Translations under genes and position numbers: made by a program | Part shown: piece by piece, positions 1-6,163 of the stretch | Numbering within the stretch: position 1 is the first letter of the stretch | Layout: each line of letters starts with the position of its first letter | Notes under the pieces: generated by a model | Databases searched by the model: none | What the model was told of the DNA's origin: nothing | Seen by the model: the letters and a program-made list of their open reading frames with translations, nothing else | Source of the DNA: Bacteroidota bacterium | Lineage (GTDB): Bacteria; Bacteroidota; Bacteroidia; Chitinophagales; Chitinophagaceae | Assembly: GCA_023411775.1 (NCBI GenBank) | Contig: JAEYOL010000083.1 | Coordinates: forward strand, 1-7,777 | Direction: 5' to 3' | DNA length: 7,777 nucleotides

Positions 1-258
1 CCTCTGTGTACTCCGTGTCCTTATTTTGGTCACCAAGGTCACAAAGTGCACACGAAGGGCCGGCAACTTGCATTATTTTCTCCGTGCTGTCCGTGAAATC
101 CTCTGTGTACTCCGTGTCCTTATTTTGGTCACCAAGGTCACGAAGGGCGCACGAAGGGCCGGCAACTTGCATTATTTTCTCCGTGCTCTCCGTGAAATCC
201 TCTGTGTACTCCGTGTCCTGATTTTGGTCACCAAGGTCACAAAGTGCGCACGAAGGGC
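1..258. repeat. 99-bp tandem repeat, 2.6 copies
   Basis: Two complete units (1-99 and 100-198) and a third that breaks off near 258 repeat with an exact 99-bp period. Units 1 and 2 differ at only four positions that I can count. Each unit contains several CTCYGTG-type words (CCGTG at 82-86, 91-95 and 112-116; CTGTG at 103-107), followed by three CACNAAG words (31-37, 40-46, 51-57). These two word types are roughly reverse complements, so each unit has inverted arms. The centre is TTGGT-C-ACCAA (26-36), and a GCCGGC palindrome follows at 59-64. Because 99 is a multiple of three, the repeat leaves two plus-strand frames open, but the products are just repeated 33-residue blocks and I do not call them genes. 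The array lies 3' of purN. Positions 259-330 are unique sequence with no recognisable terminator. Confidence 0.95.
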
Positions 259-330
259 ACGGCGGGTCAATGGTTTTGACAACAATCCAAAATTTTATTC
301 CGGACAGCAATGATTCCCAAATACCAATTC

Positions 331-942
331 CTAGCCCGCAAATACCACTTCCCCAATCACCCGTGGATAATGCAAATGTTCAAGCTGGTGAATGCGCTGT
401 GCGAGAGTATCGGTTGTATCGCCGGGAAGTACAGGACAGGTAGCCTGGAAAATAATATCGCCATTATCATAGTGACCATCTACATAATGTATAGTAATGC
501 CGCTTTGTTTTTCACCGGCGGCAAGTACCGCTTCATGTACATGATGTCCGTACATACCCTTGCCACCGTATTTTGGAAGAAGGGCCGGGTGAATATTGAC
601 GATCTTGTTAGGAAAAGCTTCGATCAGCGGCTGTGGCACCTTCCACAAAAATCCCGCGAGAATGAGGAAGTCAATACCATACTGTTGTAAAACGGGTAAA
701 TAGGTATCGCCCTGGAAAAATCTTTCTTTTTCGATGATAATTGAGGGAATATTCTCCCGTTCAGCGATGGTAAGGACACCAGCGCCCGGTTTGTTACATA
801 TAATTAAGGTAACATCTACCTGGCTGGAATCCCGGAAGTGGTCGATGATCTTTTGAGCATTGGAGCCGGCGCCGGAAGCGAAAATGGCCAGTCGGATCCG
901 GCGTTGGAAAGTTCCCGTGTTATTTATTATTGCTTGTCTCAT
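331..942 (-). CDS. purN: Phosphoribosylglycinamide formyltransferase (GART, PurN)
   Basis: PurN transfers a formyl group from 10-formyltetrahydrofolate to glycinamide ribonucleotide, the third step of cytosolic de novo purine synthesis. The protein is 203 residues from the chosen ATG (E. coli PurN is 212). Visible family marks are the nucleotide-binding loop SGAGSN (23-28), the LAGFLW strand (95-100), NIHPALLP (116-123) carrying catalytic Asn116 and His118, and YDNGDII, whose Asp159 matches the catalytic Asp of E. coli PurN. The KYGGKGMYG stretch (124-132) is the form I associate with Bacteroidota. The frame stays open upstream to a TTG at 963, but ATG at 942 is preferred because it already leaves about 14 residues before the first conserved strand. 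The start lies inside the end of the upstream membrane-protein gene (23-nt overlap), which suggests co-transcription and possibly translational coupling. No frameshift or missing key residue was seen. Confidence 0.95.
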   Translation of the reverse strand: MRQAIINNTGTFQRRIRLAIFASGAGSNAQKIIDHFRDSSQVDVTLIICNKPGAGVLTIAERENIPSIIIEKERFFQGDTYLPVLQQYGIDFLILAGFLWKVPQPLIEAFPNKIVNIHPALLPKYGGKGMYGHHVHEAVLAAGEKQSGITIHYVDGHYDNGDIIFQATCPVLPGDTTDTLAQRIHQLEHLHYPRVIGEVVFAG

Positions 943-1261
943 CCACTGCTGTGTTGGTCTCAATCCCTGTTCCCGGTCCCCGATTCCCGATTCCCATTCT
1001 TCTTCCCATTTTTTTCAGGTAGCCGGTGAAGAACCGGAACTGGCCAAAGGGAATGCTGATCAACAGGACGGCCATGGGCCAAATAAGAGTAACGATTAAT
1101 ATGTAAACAACTATCCATAAGGCCCTTTGCTCGATATTGAGCAGGTTCATCACTAATTTACCGAGATAGCCCGTGAGGCTGCCGCCGATGGCAAATGTGC
1201 AAAGGATCAATATTACCTGAAGGCCATTGACCTTCCATTTTTTTTGAAGCCGGTCAAACAT
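920..1261 (-). CDS. Small two-helix membrane protein, DUF6787-like
   Basis: The protein is 113 residues from ATG at 1261. It opens with a basic amphipathic segment (MFDRLQKKWKVNG), then has two hydrophobic helices at about residues 13-36 and 46-72, separated by a short polar loop, and ends in a basic tail (YLKKMGRRMG). From memory this resembles the DUF6787 family of uncharacterised Bacteroidota membrane proteins; no function is known to me. The last 23 or so residues (from about 91, GIGNRGPGTGIE onward) are low in complexity and are partly encoded by a heptamer repeat array at 961-995, so they are probably not a conserved domain. An in-frame TTG at 1312 would add 17 residues, but that TTG sits in a possible -7 promoter element, so ATG 1261 is preferred. 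The stop codon lies 22 nt inside purN, so the two genes probably form one transcript. Confidence 0.8.
   Translation of the reverse strand: MFDRLQKKWKVNGLQVILILCTFAIGGSLTGYLGKLVMNLLNIEQRALWIVVYILIVTLIWPMAVLLISIPFGQFRFFTGYLKKMGRRMGIGNRGPGTGIETNTAVDETSNNK
961..995. repeat. GATTCCC heptamer array, five units
   Basis: Five consecutive heptamers run with an exact period of 7 (plus-strand consensus GATTCCC, minus-strand GGGAATC): two perfect units at 982-988 and 989-995, and three degenerate ones at 961-981. On the minus strand the array lies inside the 3' end of the DUF6787-like gene and ends 18 nt before the purN ATG. It encodes the odd Gly/Asn/Arg/Pro-rich stretch in that protein's tail. The period is not a multiple of three, so adding or losing one unit would change the reading frame of the tail. 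Confidence 0.85.
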
Positions 1262-1494
1262 GAATGGATGAATGCCGTCACGTTTAGCAGGTGGCAGGTG
1301 ACGGCGGTGCAAATGTGAGGAAAAACATTCATTCAGTAATTGATTTCAATTTTTGTGAGTGTTAAAGTGGCTGACGTTAATATGACAAACAATTTTGACA
1401 GAATATAAAAAATCACTATAAATCCGCTGAAATGCAAGCTGGTAGCGGGTTAAAATTTTTTTAAGGGTGTTGACCTTTTGTTAAGTTCGTAGCT
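1262..1494. other. Divergent intergenic region
   Basis: This AT-rich stretch separates the minus-strand DUF6787-purN unit from the plus-strand act operon and contains no credible ORF. On the minus strand, CACATTTG (1310-1317) resembles the Bacteroidota -7 element TAnnTTTG but lacks its first T, and no well-placed -33 TTG was found, so it is only a weak candidate promoter for the DUF6787-like gene. The plus-strand act promoter begins near the right end of the region and is listed separately. No terminator or RNA gene is apparent. Confidence 0.6.
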
Positions 1495-1502
1495 TATTTT
1501 TG
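1470..1502 (+). promoter_or_regulatory. Bacteroidota-type promoter of the act operon
   Basis: TATTTTTG at 1495-1502 is an exact match to the -7 consensus TAnnTTTG used by the primary sigma factor of Bacteroidota. A TTG at 1470-1472 lies 22 nt upstream, within the 17-23 nt spacing described for Flavobacterium promoters, and serves as a plausible though minimal -33 element. Transcription would begin at about 1507-1512, giving a leader of roughly 40 nt before the actA ATG at 1551. This placement rules out the in-frame TTG at 1500 as the actA start, because that codon is itself part of the -7 element. Confidence 0.7.
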
Positions 1503-1550
1503 CAACCGGTTAGAGCTATTTATCCACATTTTTTCAGATCAATTGCGGCT

Positions 1551-2822
1551 ATGATTCCTTGTAAACCAACGATCCAAAAACTGACTTTTCTCATACTCTC
1601 CCTGTTTGTATTTTCTGTTGTTACTGTTTCGGCCCAGGATGGAAAAGCCATTTTTACGAGTAAGTGTGCCAGTTGTCACCACCCGGTAAAAGCCGGCACA
1701 GGGCCTGCGCTTGGTTTAATGGAAGAACGTCATAAATGGGCTGACCACAAAGAACTGCTGGCATGGATCCAGAATCCCGGGGCTTATATGGCCAAAGATC
1801 CATACACCCAGGGCCTACTTGCACAATATAAATCCATGATGACCGGCTTCCCTGATTTCACCCTCGAAGATGTAGATGCCGTCGTTAACTATGTAAATCA
1901 GGAATACGCACGTTTAACCCAGCCAAAAGCTCCTGGTGATACTGCAGCAACGGATGCAGGCGGTGGCAATCAGAACGCTATCATATTTGGTATTATCTCT
2001 TTGATTCTTGCCATCATCGCGCTGATATTAATGCAGGTGAACAGTAACCTGAAAAAAATGTCGGATGATGTGGAAGGAATTCAGCGTCCGGAGCCGGTTG
2101 CTTTCTATAAGAATAAGGTATATATCGCGATGGCCGCAATTCTATTATTTATAGTAGGCGGTTATTATGTTACCAAAGGCGCGATCGGCCTGCAACGCCA
2201 GACCAATTACCAGCCGGAACAACCCATCTATTATTCCCATAAAGTACACGCCGGCATCAACCAGATCAGTTGCCTTTATTGTCACGGCAATGCCTGGGAT
2301 GGAAAGACAGCAGCGATACCTTCGGTAAATGTTTGTATGAACTGTCACAAAACGATTACTACCTATGAACAGGGCCCCCAGCTCTATGATAATAATGGTA
2401 AGGAAATAAATGGTACCGCGGAGATCGCCAAGTTGTTTAAATACGCCGGCTTTGATCCTCAAAATCCCAATGCATGGGATCCTTCGAAAGCAAAACCGAT
2501 CGAATGGGTGAGGATCCACAATCTACCCGACCATGTTTATTTCAACCACTCACAGCACGTAAATGCGGGTAATGTACAATGTCAGACCTGCCATGGCGAT
2601 ATCCCTGAAATGCATGAAGTGAAACAGGCATCAGAGCTGAGCATGGGTTGGTGTGTGAACTGCCACCGTGAAACTAAGGTCAACTTCAATTACGATAGCA
2701 CAAAAGGCAACCAGTTTTACAGCATATATGAGAAGTTCCATAATGATATCAAAGCTGGTAAAATGGACAGCGTAACCGTAAAAGATATCGGCGGCCTGGA
2801 GTGCCAGAAATGTCACTATTAA
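1551..2822 (+). CDS. actA: Alternative complex III subunit ActA, multihaem cytochrome c
   Basis: ActA is the cytochrome subunit of the quinol-oxidising alternative complex III; it receives electrons from ActB and passes them towards a periplasmic carrier or cytochrome oxidase. The product is 423 residues from ATG 1551. A signal peptide covers about 1-28 (hydrophobic core LTFLILSLFVFSVVTV, likely cut after VSA). A class I-like monohaem domain follows, with CASCH at 39-43 and a probable axial Met at 96 or 97. A Gly/Ala-rich linker then leads to two membrane helices (about 143-162 and 190-208). The C-terminal domain carries five more haem sites: CLYCH 241-245, CMNCH 262-266, CQTCH 344-348, CVNCH 368-372 and CQKCH 418-422, with spare ligand histidines in YYSHKVH and YFNHSQH. 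The total is six CXXCH motifs, against the five reported for Rhodothermus ActA. The N-terminal monohaem extension matches my recollection of other Bacteroidota ActA proteins. It is the first gene of the operon. Confidence 0.95.
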   Translation: MIPCKPTIQKLTFLILSLFVFSVVTVSAQDGKAIFTSKCASCHHPVKAGTGPALGLMEERHKWADHKELLAWIQNPGAYMAKDPYTQGLLAQYKSMMTGFPDFTLEDVDAVVNYVNQEYARLTQPKAPGDTAATDAGGGNQNAIIFGIISLILAIIALILMQVNSNLKKMSDDVEGIQRPEPVAFYKNKVYIAMAAILLFIVGGYYVTKGAIGLQRQTNYQPEQPIYYSHKVHAGINQISCLYCHGNAWDGKTAAIPSVNVCMNCHKTITTYEQGPQLYDNNGKEINGTAEIAKLFKYAGFDPQNPNAWDPSKAKPIEWVRIHNLPDHVYFNHSQHVNAGNVQCQTCHGDIPEMHEVKQASELSMGWCVNCHRETKVNFNYDSTKGNQFYSIYEKFHNDIKAGKMDSVTVKDIGGLECQKCHY

Positions 2823-2825
2823 AGA

Positions 2826-2845
2826 AGCTATCAGCCGGGTGCTGA
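2826..2845 (+). other. Small hairpin in the actA-actB gap, with AGCTATCAGC word
   Basis: TCAGC (2831-2835) pairs perfectly with GCTGA (2841-2845) around a CGGGT loop, a 5-bp stem beginning 8 nt after the actA stop. The left side overlaps AGCTATCAGC (2826-2835), a relative of the AGCTAAAA words found before actC and actD. The stem is short and has no following T-tract, so it is not a convincing intrinsic terminator; it could affect RNA stability or simply be part of a repeat element. Confidence 0.3.
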
Positions 2846-2879
2846 AGGTTAATCAAAGCATCAGTACCAGGATGGCCCG

Positions 2880-2919
2880 TTAGCAAGTAAGCAAATTATC
2901 GAATCAGCACATTAGCAAT
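2880..2919 (+). repeat. TTAGCAAA octamer array, five units, abutting actB
   Basis: Five consecutive octamers run without gaps: TTAGCAAG, TAAGCAAA, TTATCGAA, TCAGCACA and TTAGCAAT. The consensus is TTAGCAAA. The array ends one base before the actB ATG at 2921, so it occupies the whole position where a ribosome-binding site would be. No Shine-Dalgarno sequence is present, which is normal for Bacteroidota. Confidence 0.75.
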
Positions 2920-2920
2920 T

Positions 2921-5900
2921 ATGAGTAAACAATACTGGCAAGGGTTCGGACAGCTCAATGACCCGGAAAATTTTCAAAAGAAAGAATCGGATGAATTTCG
3001 CGAGGAATTGCCTTTTGAAGACCTGGATGGTAAAGGGATACTTGACGCAAAAGCCCCACGCAGGGATTTCCTGAAATACCTTGGTTTTAGCACAGCAGCA
3101 GCCGCACTGGCAGCCAGCTGTAAAGTACCAGTTCGTAAGGCTATCCCATTTGCCAACAAACCGGAGAATATCCTTCCCGGCGAAGCAAAATATTACGCCA
3201 CTACATATGTACAGGATGGCGATGCGATCCCGGTACTTGCCAAAGTAAGAGACGGTCGCCCGATCAAACTCGAAGGCAATACACTTGCATCATTTACTAA
3301 AGGTGGTACATCCGCCCGTGCTCAGGCTTCGGTGCTTGACCTGTACGATATGCATCGCATCACACACCCCAAAAGGAAAGTGGGCGATAAATATGAAGAA
3401 ACGACTTACGAATTTGTTGATAAAACATTAAGCGAAGGCCTGGCTGCGGCTGGTGGATCTGTGGTTCTTCTGAGCAGCACGATCCATTCTCCCTCTACCC
3501 GCCAGGTGATCTCTGAATTTCTTGCAAAATATCCCGGCAGCCGTCATGTGCAGGTGGATGCGGATTCTTACAGCGGTATGCTGCTGGCAAATGAAGCGAG
3601 CGGTTTTGGCAGAAATATCCCTACTTACCGTTTCGATGCCGCAAAAGTGATTGTGAGCCTCGGCGCTGACTTTTTGGGTAGCTGGCTCAACCCGGTTGAA
3701 AACGCGGTTGGATATGGTAAAGGCCGCAAAATTGATGAGAGTAATCCTCAAATGAGTAAACATTACCAGTTCGAAGGCCACCTGAGCACCACAGGCGCCA
3801 GTGCCGACGAAAGGTTTACTCATCGTCCTTCTGAAACCGGTGCTGTTGCACTGGCACTGCTTGCTGCAATTGACGGCTCCGTTAGTGCGCCAGCTATTGC
3901 TGATGCAAAATTGAAAGCCGGTATTGCCAAAGTTGCGGATGATCTGAAAAAGAATAATGGCGCCGCAGTGGTCGTTTCAGGCAGCAACGATGTAAACGTG
4001 CAGGTCATTGTCAATGCGATCAATAACGCAATTGGCGCCTATGGCAGCACGATCGACTGGAGCGTTATCTCCAACTACCGCAAGGGTATCGACAAAGACC
4101 TGGTAGACCTGGTTGCCCAGATGGATGGCGGACAGGTTGGCGCTTTATTGATCGTTGGTGCAAATCCTGCTTACAGCTATTTCGATGCGGATAAATTCAA
4201 AAACGCGTTGAAAAAAGTAAAACTTTCTGTTTCCTTCAGCGACAGGATGGATGAGACTACGGAACTATGTAGTTATATCATTCCTTCGCACCACTACCTT
4301 GAAAGCTGGGGCGACGCAGAACCAAAATCAGGTGTGATCAGCTTTATTCAGCCCGCTATTTATCCTTTATTTAAAACACGTCCTTACCAAACCTCCCTAT
4401 TGAAGTGGGCTGGTAATACGACGGACTACGATACTTATTTTAAAAACTACTGGTCGGGCAGGCTTGGTTCGACTGAAGCATTTGATAAAGCCTTACAGGA
4501 TGGTGTGCTGGAGACAGCTCCCACGCAGGCATCGGCTGGTGGTTATAATGGCGGTGGCGTATCAACTGCTGCTTCAGCCATTGCAGCTGCGAAGAAAGGC
4601 GGTGCGGACGAAGTGGTATTGTACCAAAAAGTATCTATCGGAAATGGCGTTGGCGCTGCCAATCCCTGGTTGCAGGAGTTGCCCGATCCGATCTCTAAGG
4701 CTACCTGGGACAACTACGCTTTGATCTCTATGGCGAAAGCCAATGAACTTGGTATCAAACTCGACAACGACTACGAATACTATCCTCAAAAGCCGGTGAT
4801 CAAACTGGCTGTAGGTAATAAAGAAGTGGAACTGCCGATACTGGTAATCCCCGGTATGAATGCGAACACGATCGCAGTGGCAGTGGGTTATGGCCGGAAC
4901 GAGGCGCTTGGAAAAACTGCAGCCGGTGTAGGAAAGAATGTATATCCTTTCGCTTCTTTTAATGGTACTACAGTCGACTATTATGCTCCGAGTGTAACCG
5001 TTACCGATCAGAAAAGAAAGCAAAAGATCGCCCAGACGCAAATACATAATTCCTACGAGGGACGTGTGGAAGTAGTGAGAGAAACCACGCTGGCTACTTT
5101 CAAAAAGAATCCCAACGAGATCCTCGATTTCCGTAACAACCTGGTTGAGAAATATGCTAGCGCCACTGGTGACTACCGCAAGGAAGCTACACTTTATGGC
5201 ATGCACGATCAGCCCGGTATCAAATGGGGCATGACGGTTGATATGAACGCCTGCTATGGCTGTGGCGCCTGCGTAATTGCCTGCCATACGGAGAACAACG
5301 TTCCCGTAGTTGGAAAAAGCGAAGTATTACGCTATCATGATATGCACTGGTTGCGTATCGACCGCTACTTTGTTAGCGATGAGCATAATCCTGATGATCT
5401 GAAGGGTGTTGTATTCCAACCTATGATGTGCCAGCACTGCGATAACGCTCCCTGTGAGAATGTTTGCCCTGTTGCTGCTACCAATCACAGTTCTGAAGGT
5501 ATCAACCAGATGGCTTATAACCGTTGTATCGGTACAAGGTACTGTGCCAACAACTGCCCATTCAAGGTACGTCGTTTCAACTGGGCCGATTATACCGGCG
5601 CAGATTCATTTGCCAATAACCAAAACCAGCAACTGGTCGGTAAACTCGATCCCGTTGTTCACCAGATGAATGATGAGCTGACCAGGATGGTATTGAACCC
5701 GGATGTAACCGTACGTTCACGTGGTGTGATGGAAAAATGTTCTTTCTGTATCCAGCGCACACAGGCAGCCAAACTAACTGCTAAAAAAGAAAATCGCGAG
5801 TTGAGAGATGGTGAAGCGCAAACTGCCTGCCAGCAGGCTTGTGCCGGCGACGCGATCGTATTTGGAAACGTTCACGATTCCCAAAGCCAGGTGAGCCGTA

Positions 5901-6079
5901 TCCGTCGCGACAACCCGCAAAGGAGTTTCTATGTGCTGGAGCAACTGCACGTATTGCCCAATGTGACTTATCTCGCCAAAGTGAGAAATACGGACGAGAT
6001 CATCGAGAAAGGCGGACACCATGGTGAAGAAAAGTTGGAAGGTTCTATTCCCGCCAAGACAGAAGCGGAACATCATTAA
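2921..6079 (+). CDS. actB: Alternative complex III subunit ActB, iron-sulfur / molybdopterin-like protein
   Basis: ActB relays electrons from quinol oxidised at ActC to the ActA haems on the periplasmic side. The protein has 1052 residues. An N-terminal segment of about 45 residues precedes a Tat-type signal RRDFLK (47-52), a hydrophobic Ala-rich stretch and a possible lipobox Cys67 (LAASC). Residues of about 75-740 resemble a molybdopterin oxidoreductase but have no N-terminal CxxCxxxC cluster and almost no cysteines, as expected of an ActB domain that binds no molybdenum. The C-terminal ferredoxin-like part has four Cys motifs: C778/781/784/788, C837/840/845/849, C869/875/879 and C940/943 with C970/974. 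The third motif reads CIGTRYC, with Thr872 where a fourth ligand would be; this fits the three [4Fe-4S] plus one [3Fe-4S] clusters known for ActB. The tail is His/Glu-rich. It lies 98 nt after actA and 84 nt before actC. Confidence 0.96.
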   Translation: MSKQYWQGFGQLNDPENFQKKESDEFREELPFEDLDGKGILDAKAPRRDFLKYLGFSTAAAALAASCKVPVRKAIPFANKPENILPGEAKYYATTYVQDGDAIPVLAKVRDGRPIKLEGNTLASFTKGGTSARAQASVLDLYDMHRITHPKRKVGDKYEETTYEFVDKTLSEGLAAAGGSVVLLSSTIHSPSTRQVISEFLAKYPGSRHVQVDADSYSGMLLANEASGFGRNIPTYRFDAAKVIVSLGADFLGSWLNPVENAVGYGKGRKIDESNPQMSKHYQFEGHLSTTGASADERFTHRPSETGAVALALLAAIDGSVSAPAIADAKLKAGIAKVADDLKKNNGAAVVVSGSNDVNVQVIVNAINNAIGAYGSTIDWSVISNYRKGIDKDLVDLVAQMDGGQVGALLIVGANPAYSYFDADKFKNALKKVKLSVSFSDRMDETTELCSYIIPSHHYLESWGDAEPKSGVISFIQPAIYPLFKTRPYQTSLLKWAGNTTDYDTYFKNYWSGRLGSTEAFDKALQDGVLETAPTQASAGGYNGGGVSTAASAIAAAKKGGADEVVLYQKVSIGNGVGAANPWLQELPDPISKATWDNYALISMAKANELGIKLDNDYEYYPQKPVIKLAVGNKEVELPILVIPGMNANTIAVAVGYGRNEALGKTAAGVGKNVYPFASFNGTTVDYYAPSVTVTDQKRKQKIAQTQIHNSYEGRVEVVRETTLATFKKNPNEILDFRNNLVEKYASATGDYRKEATLYGMHDQPGIKWGMTVDMNACYGCGACVIACHTENNVPVVGKSEVLRYHDMHWLRIDRYFVSDEHNPDDLKGVVFQPMMCQHCDNAPCENVCPVAATNHSSEGINQMAYNRCIGTRYCANNCPFKVRRFNWADYTGADSFANNQNQQLVGKLDPVVHQMNDELTRMVLNPDVTVRSRGVMEKCSFCIQRTQAAKLTAKKENRELRDGEAQTACQQACAGDAIVFGNVHDSQSQVSRIRRDNPQRSFYVLEQLHVLPNVTYLAKVRNTDEIIEKGGHHGEEKLEGSIPAKTEAEHH

Positions 6080-6119
6080 TGAAGGAGAAAAACAGTTGAT
6101 TAAATATTGATAAAGCGAG

Positions 6120-6156
6120 GGCCTCTGCCGCAAGTGGATGCTAAAGCTAAAAGTTA
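6120..6156 (+). repeat. Hairpin word plus GCTAAA repeats before actC
   Basis: The actB-actC gap ends with GGC-CTCT-GCC (6120-6129, 3-bp stem) and then GCTAAA twice in tandem (6140-6145, 6146-6151), running on into AGTTAA. ATG of actC follows at 6164. The same order, a small GC hairpin with a CTYT loop and then AGCTAAAAG, occurs before actD. No Shine-Dalgarno sequence lies in the normal position for actC. A GAAGGAG at 6081-6087 is too far upstream to serve it. Confidence 0.55.
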
Positions 6157-6163
6157 ATTTAAT

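Noticed and set aside
1..258. CRISPR array
   Set aside because: The whole 99-bp unit is repeated with near identity; there are no unique spacers between conserved short repeats and no cas genes.
6..313. Two overlapping plus-strand open frames (71 and 95 codons) in the left repeat region
   Set aside because: They exist because the 99-bp repeat period is a multiple of three and contains no stop in those frames. The products are repeated low-quality peptides with no family resemblance.
310..690. 126-codon plus-strand open frame
   Set aside because: It lies entirely antisense to purN, whose frame carries all the expected catalytic motifs.
943..963. TTG start for purN that would give 210 residues
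   Set aside because: The ATG at 942 already precedes all conserved sequence, and the TTG belongs to the heptamer array.
838..1099. Plus-strand open frames of 63 and 79 codons
   Set aside because: They are antisense to the purN and DUF6787-like genes and pass through the GATTCCC repeat; no recognisable protein features.
2831..2845. Intrinsic terminator between actA and actB
   Set aside because: The stem is only 5 bp and no T-tract follows; the act genes are expected to be co-transcribed.
4574..5287. 237-codon minus-strand open frame
   Set aside because: It is antisense to the well-supported actB frame and has no recognisable domain; long antisense frames are common opposite biased coding sequence.
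6081..6098. GAAGGAG followed by TTG as a Shine-Dalgarno and start
   Set aside because: The frame from that TTG ends after four codons, and Bacteroidota rarely use Shine-Dalgarno sequences.
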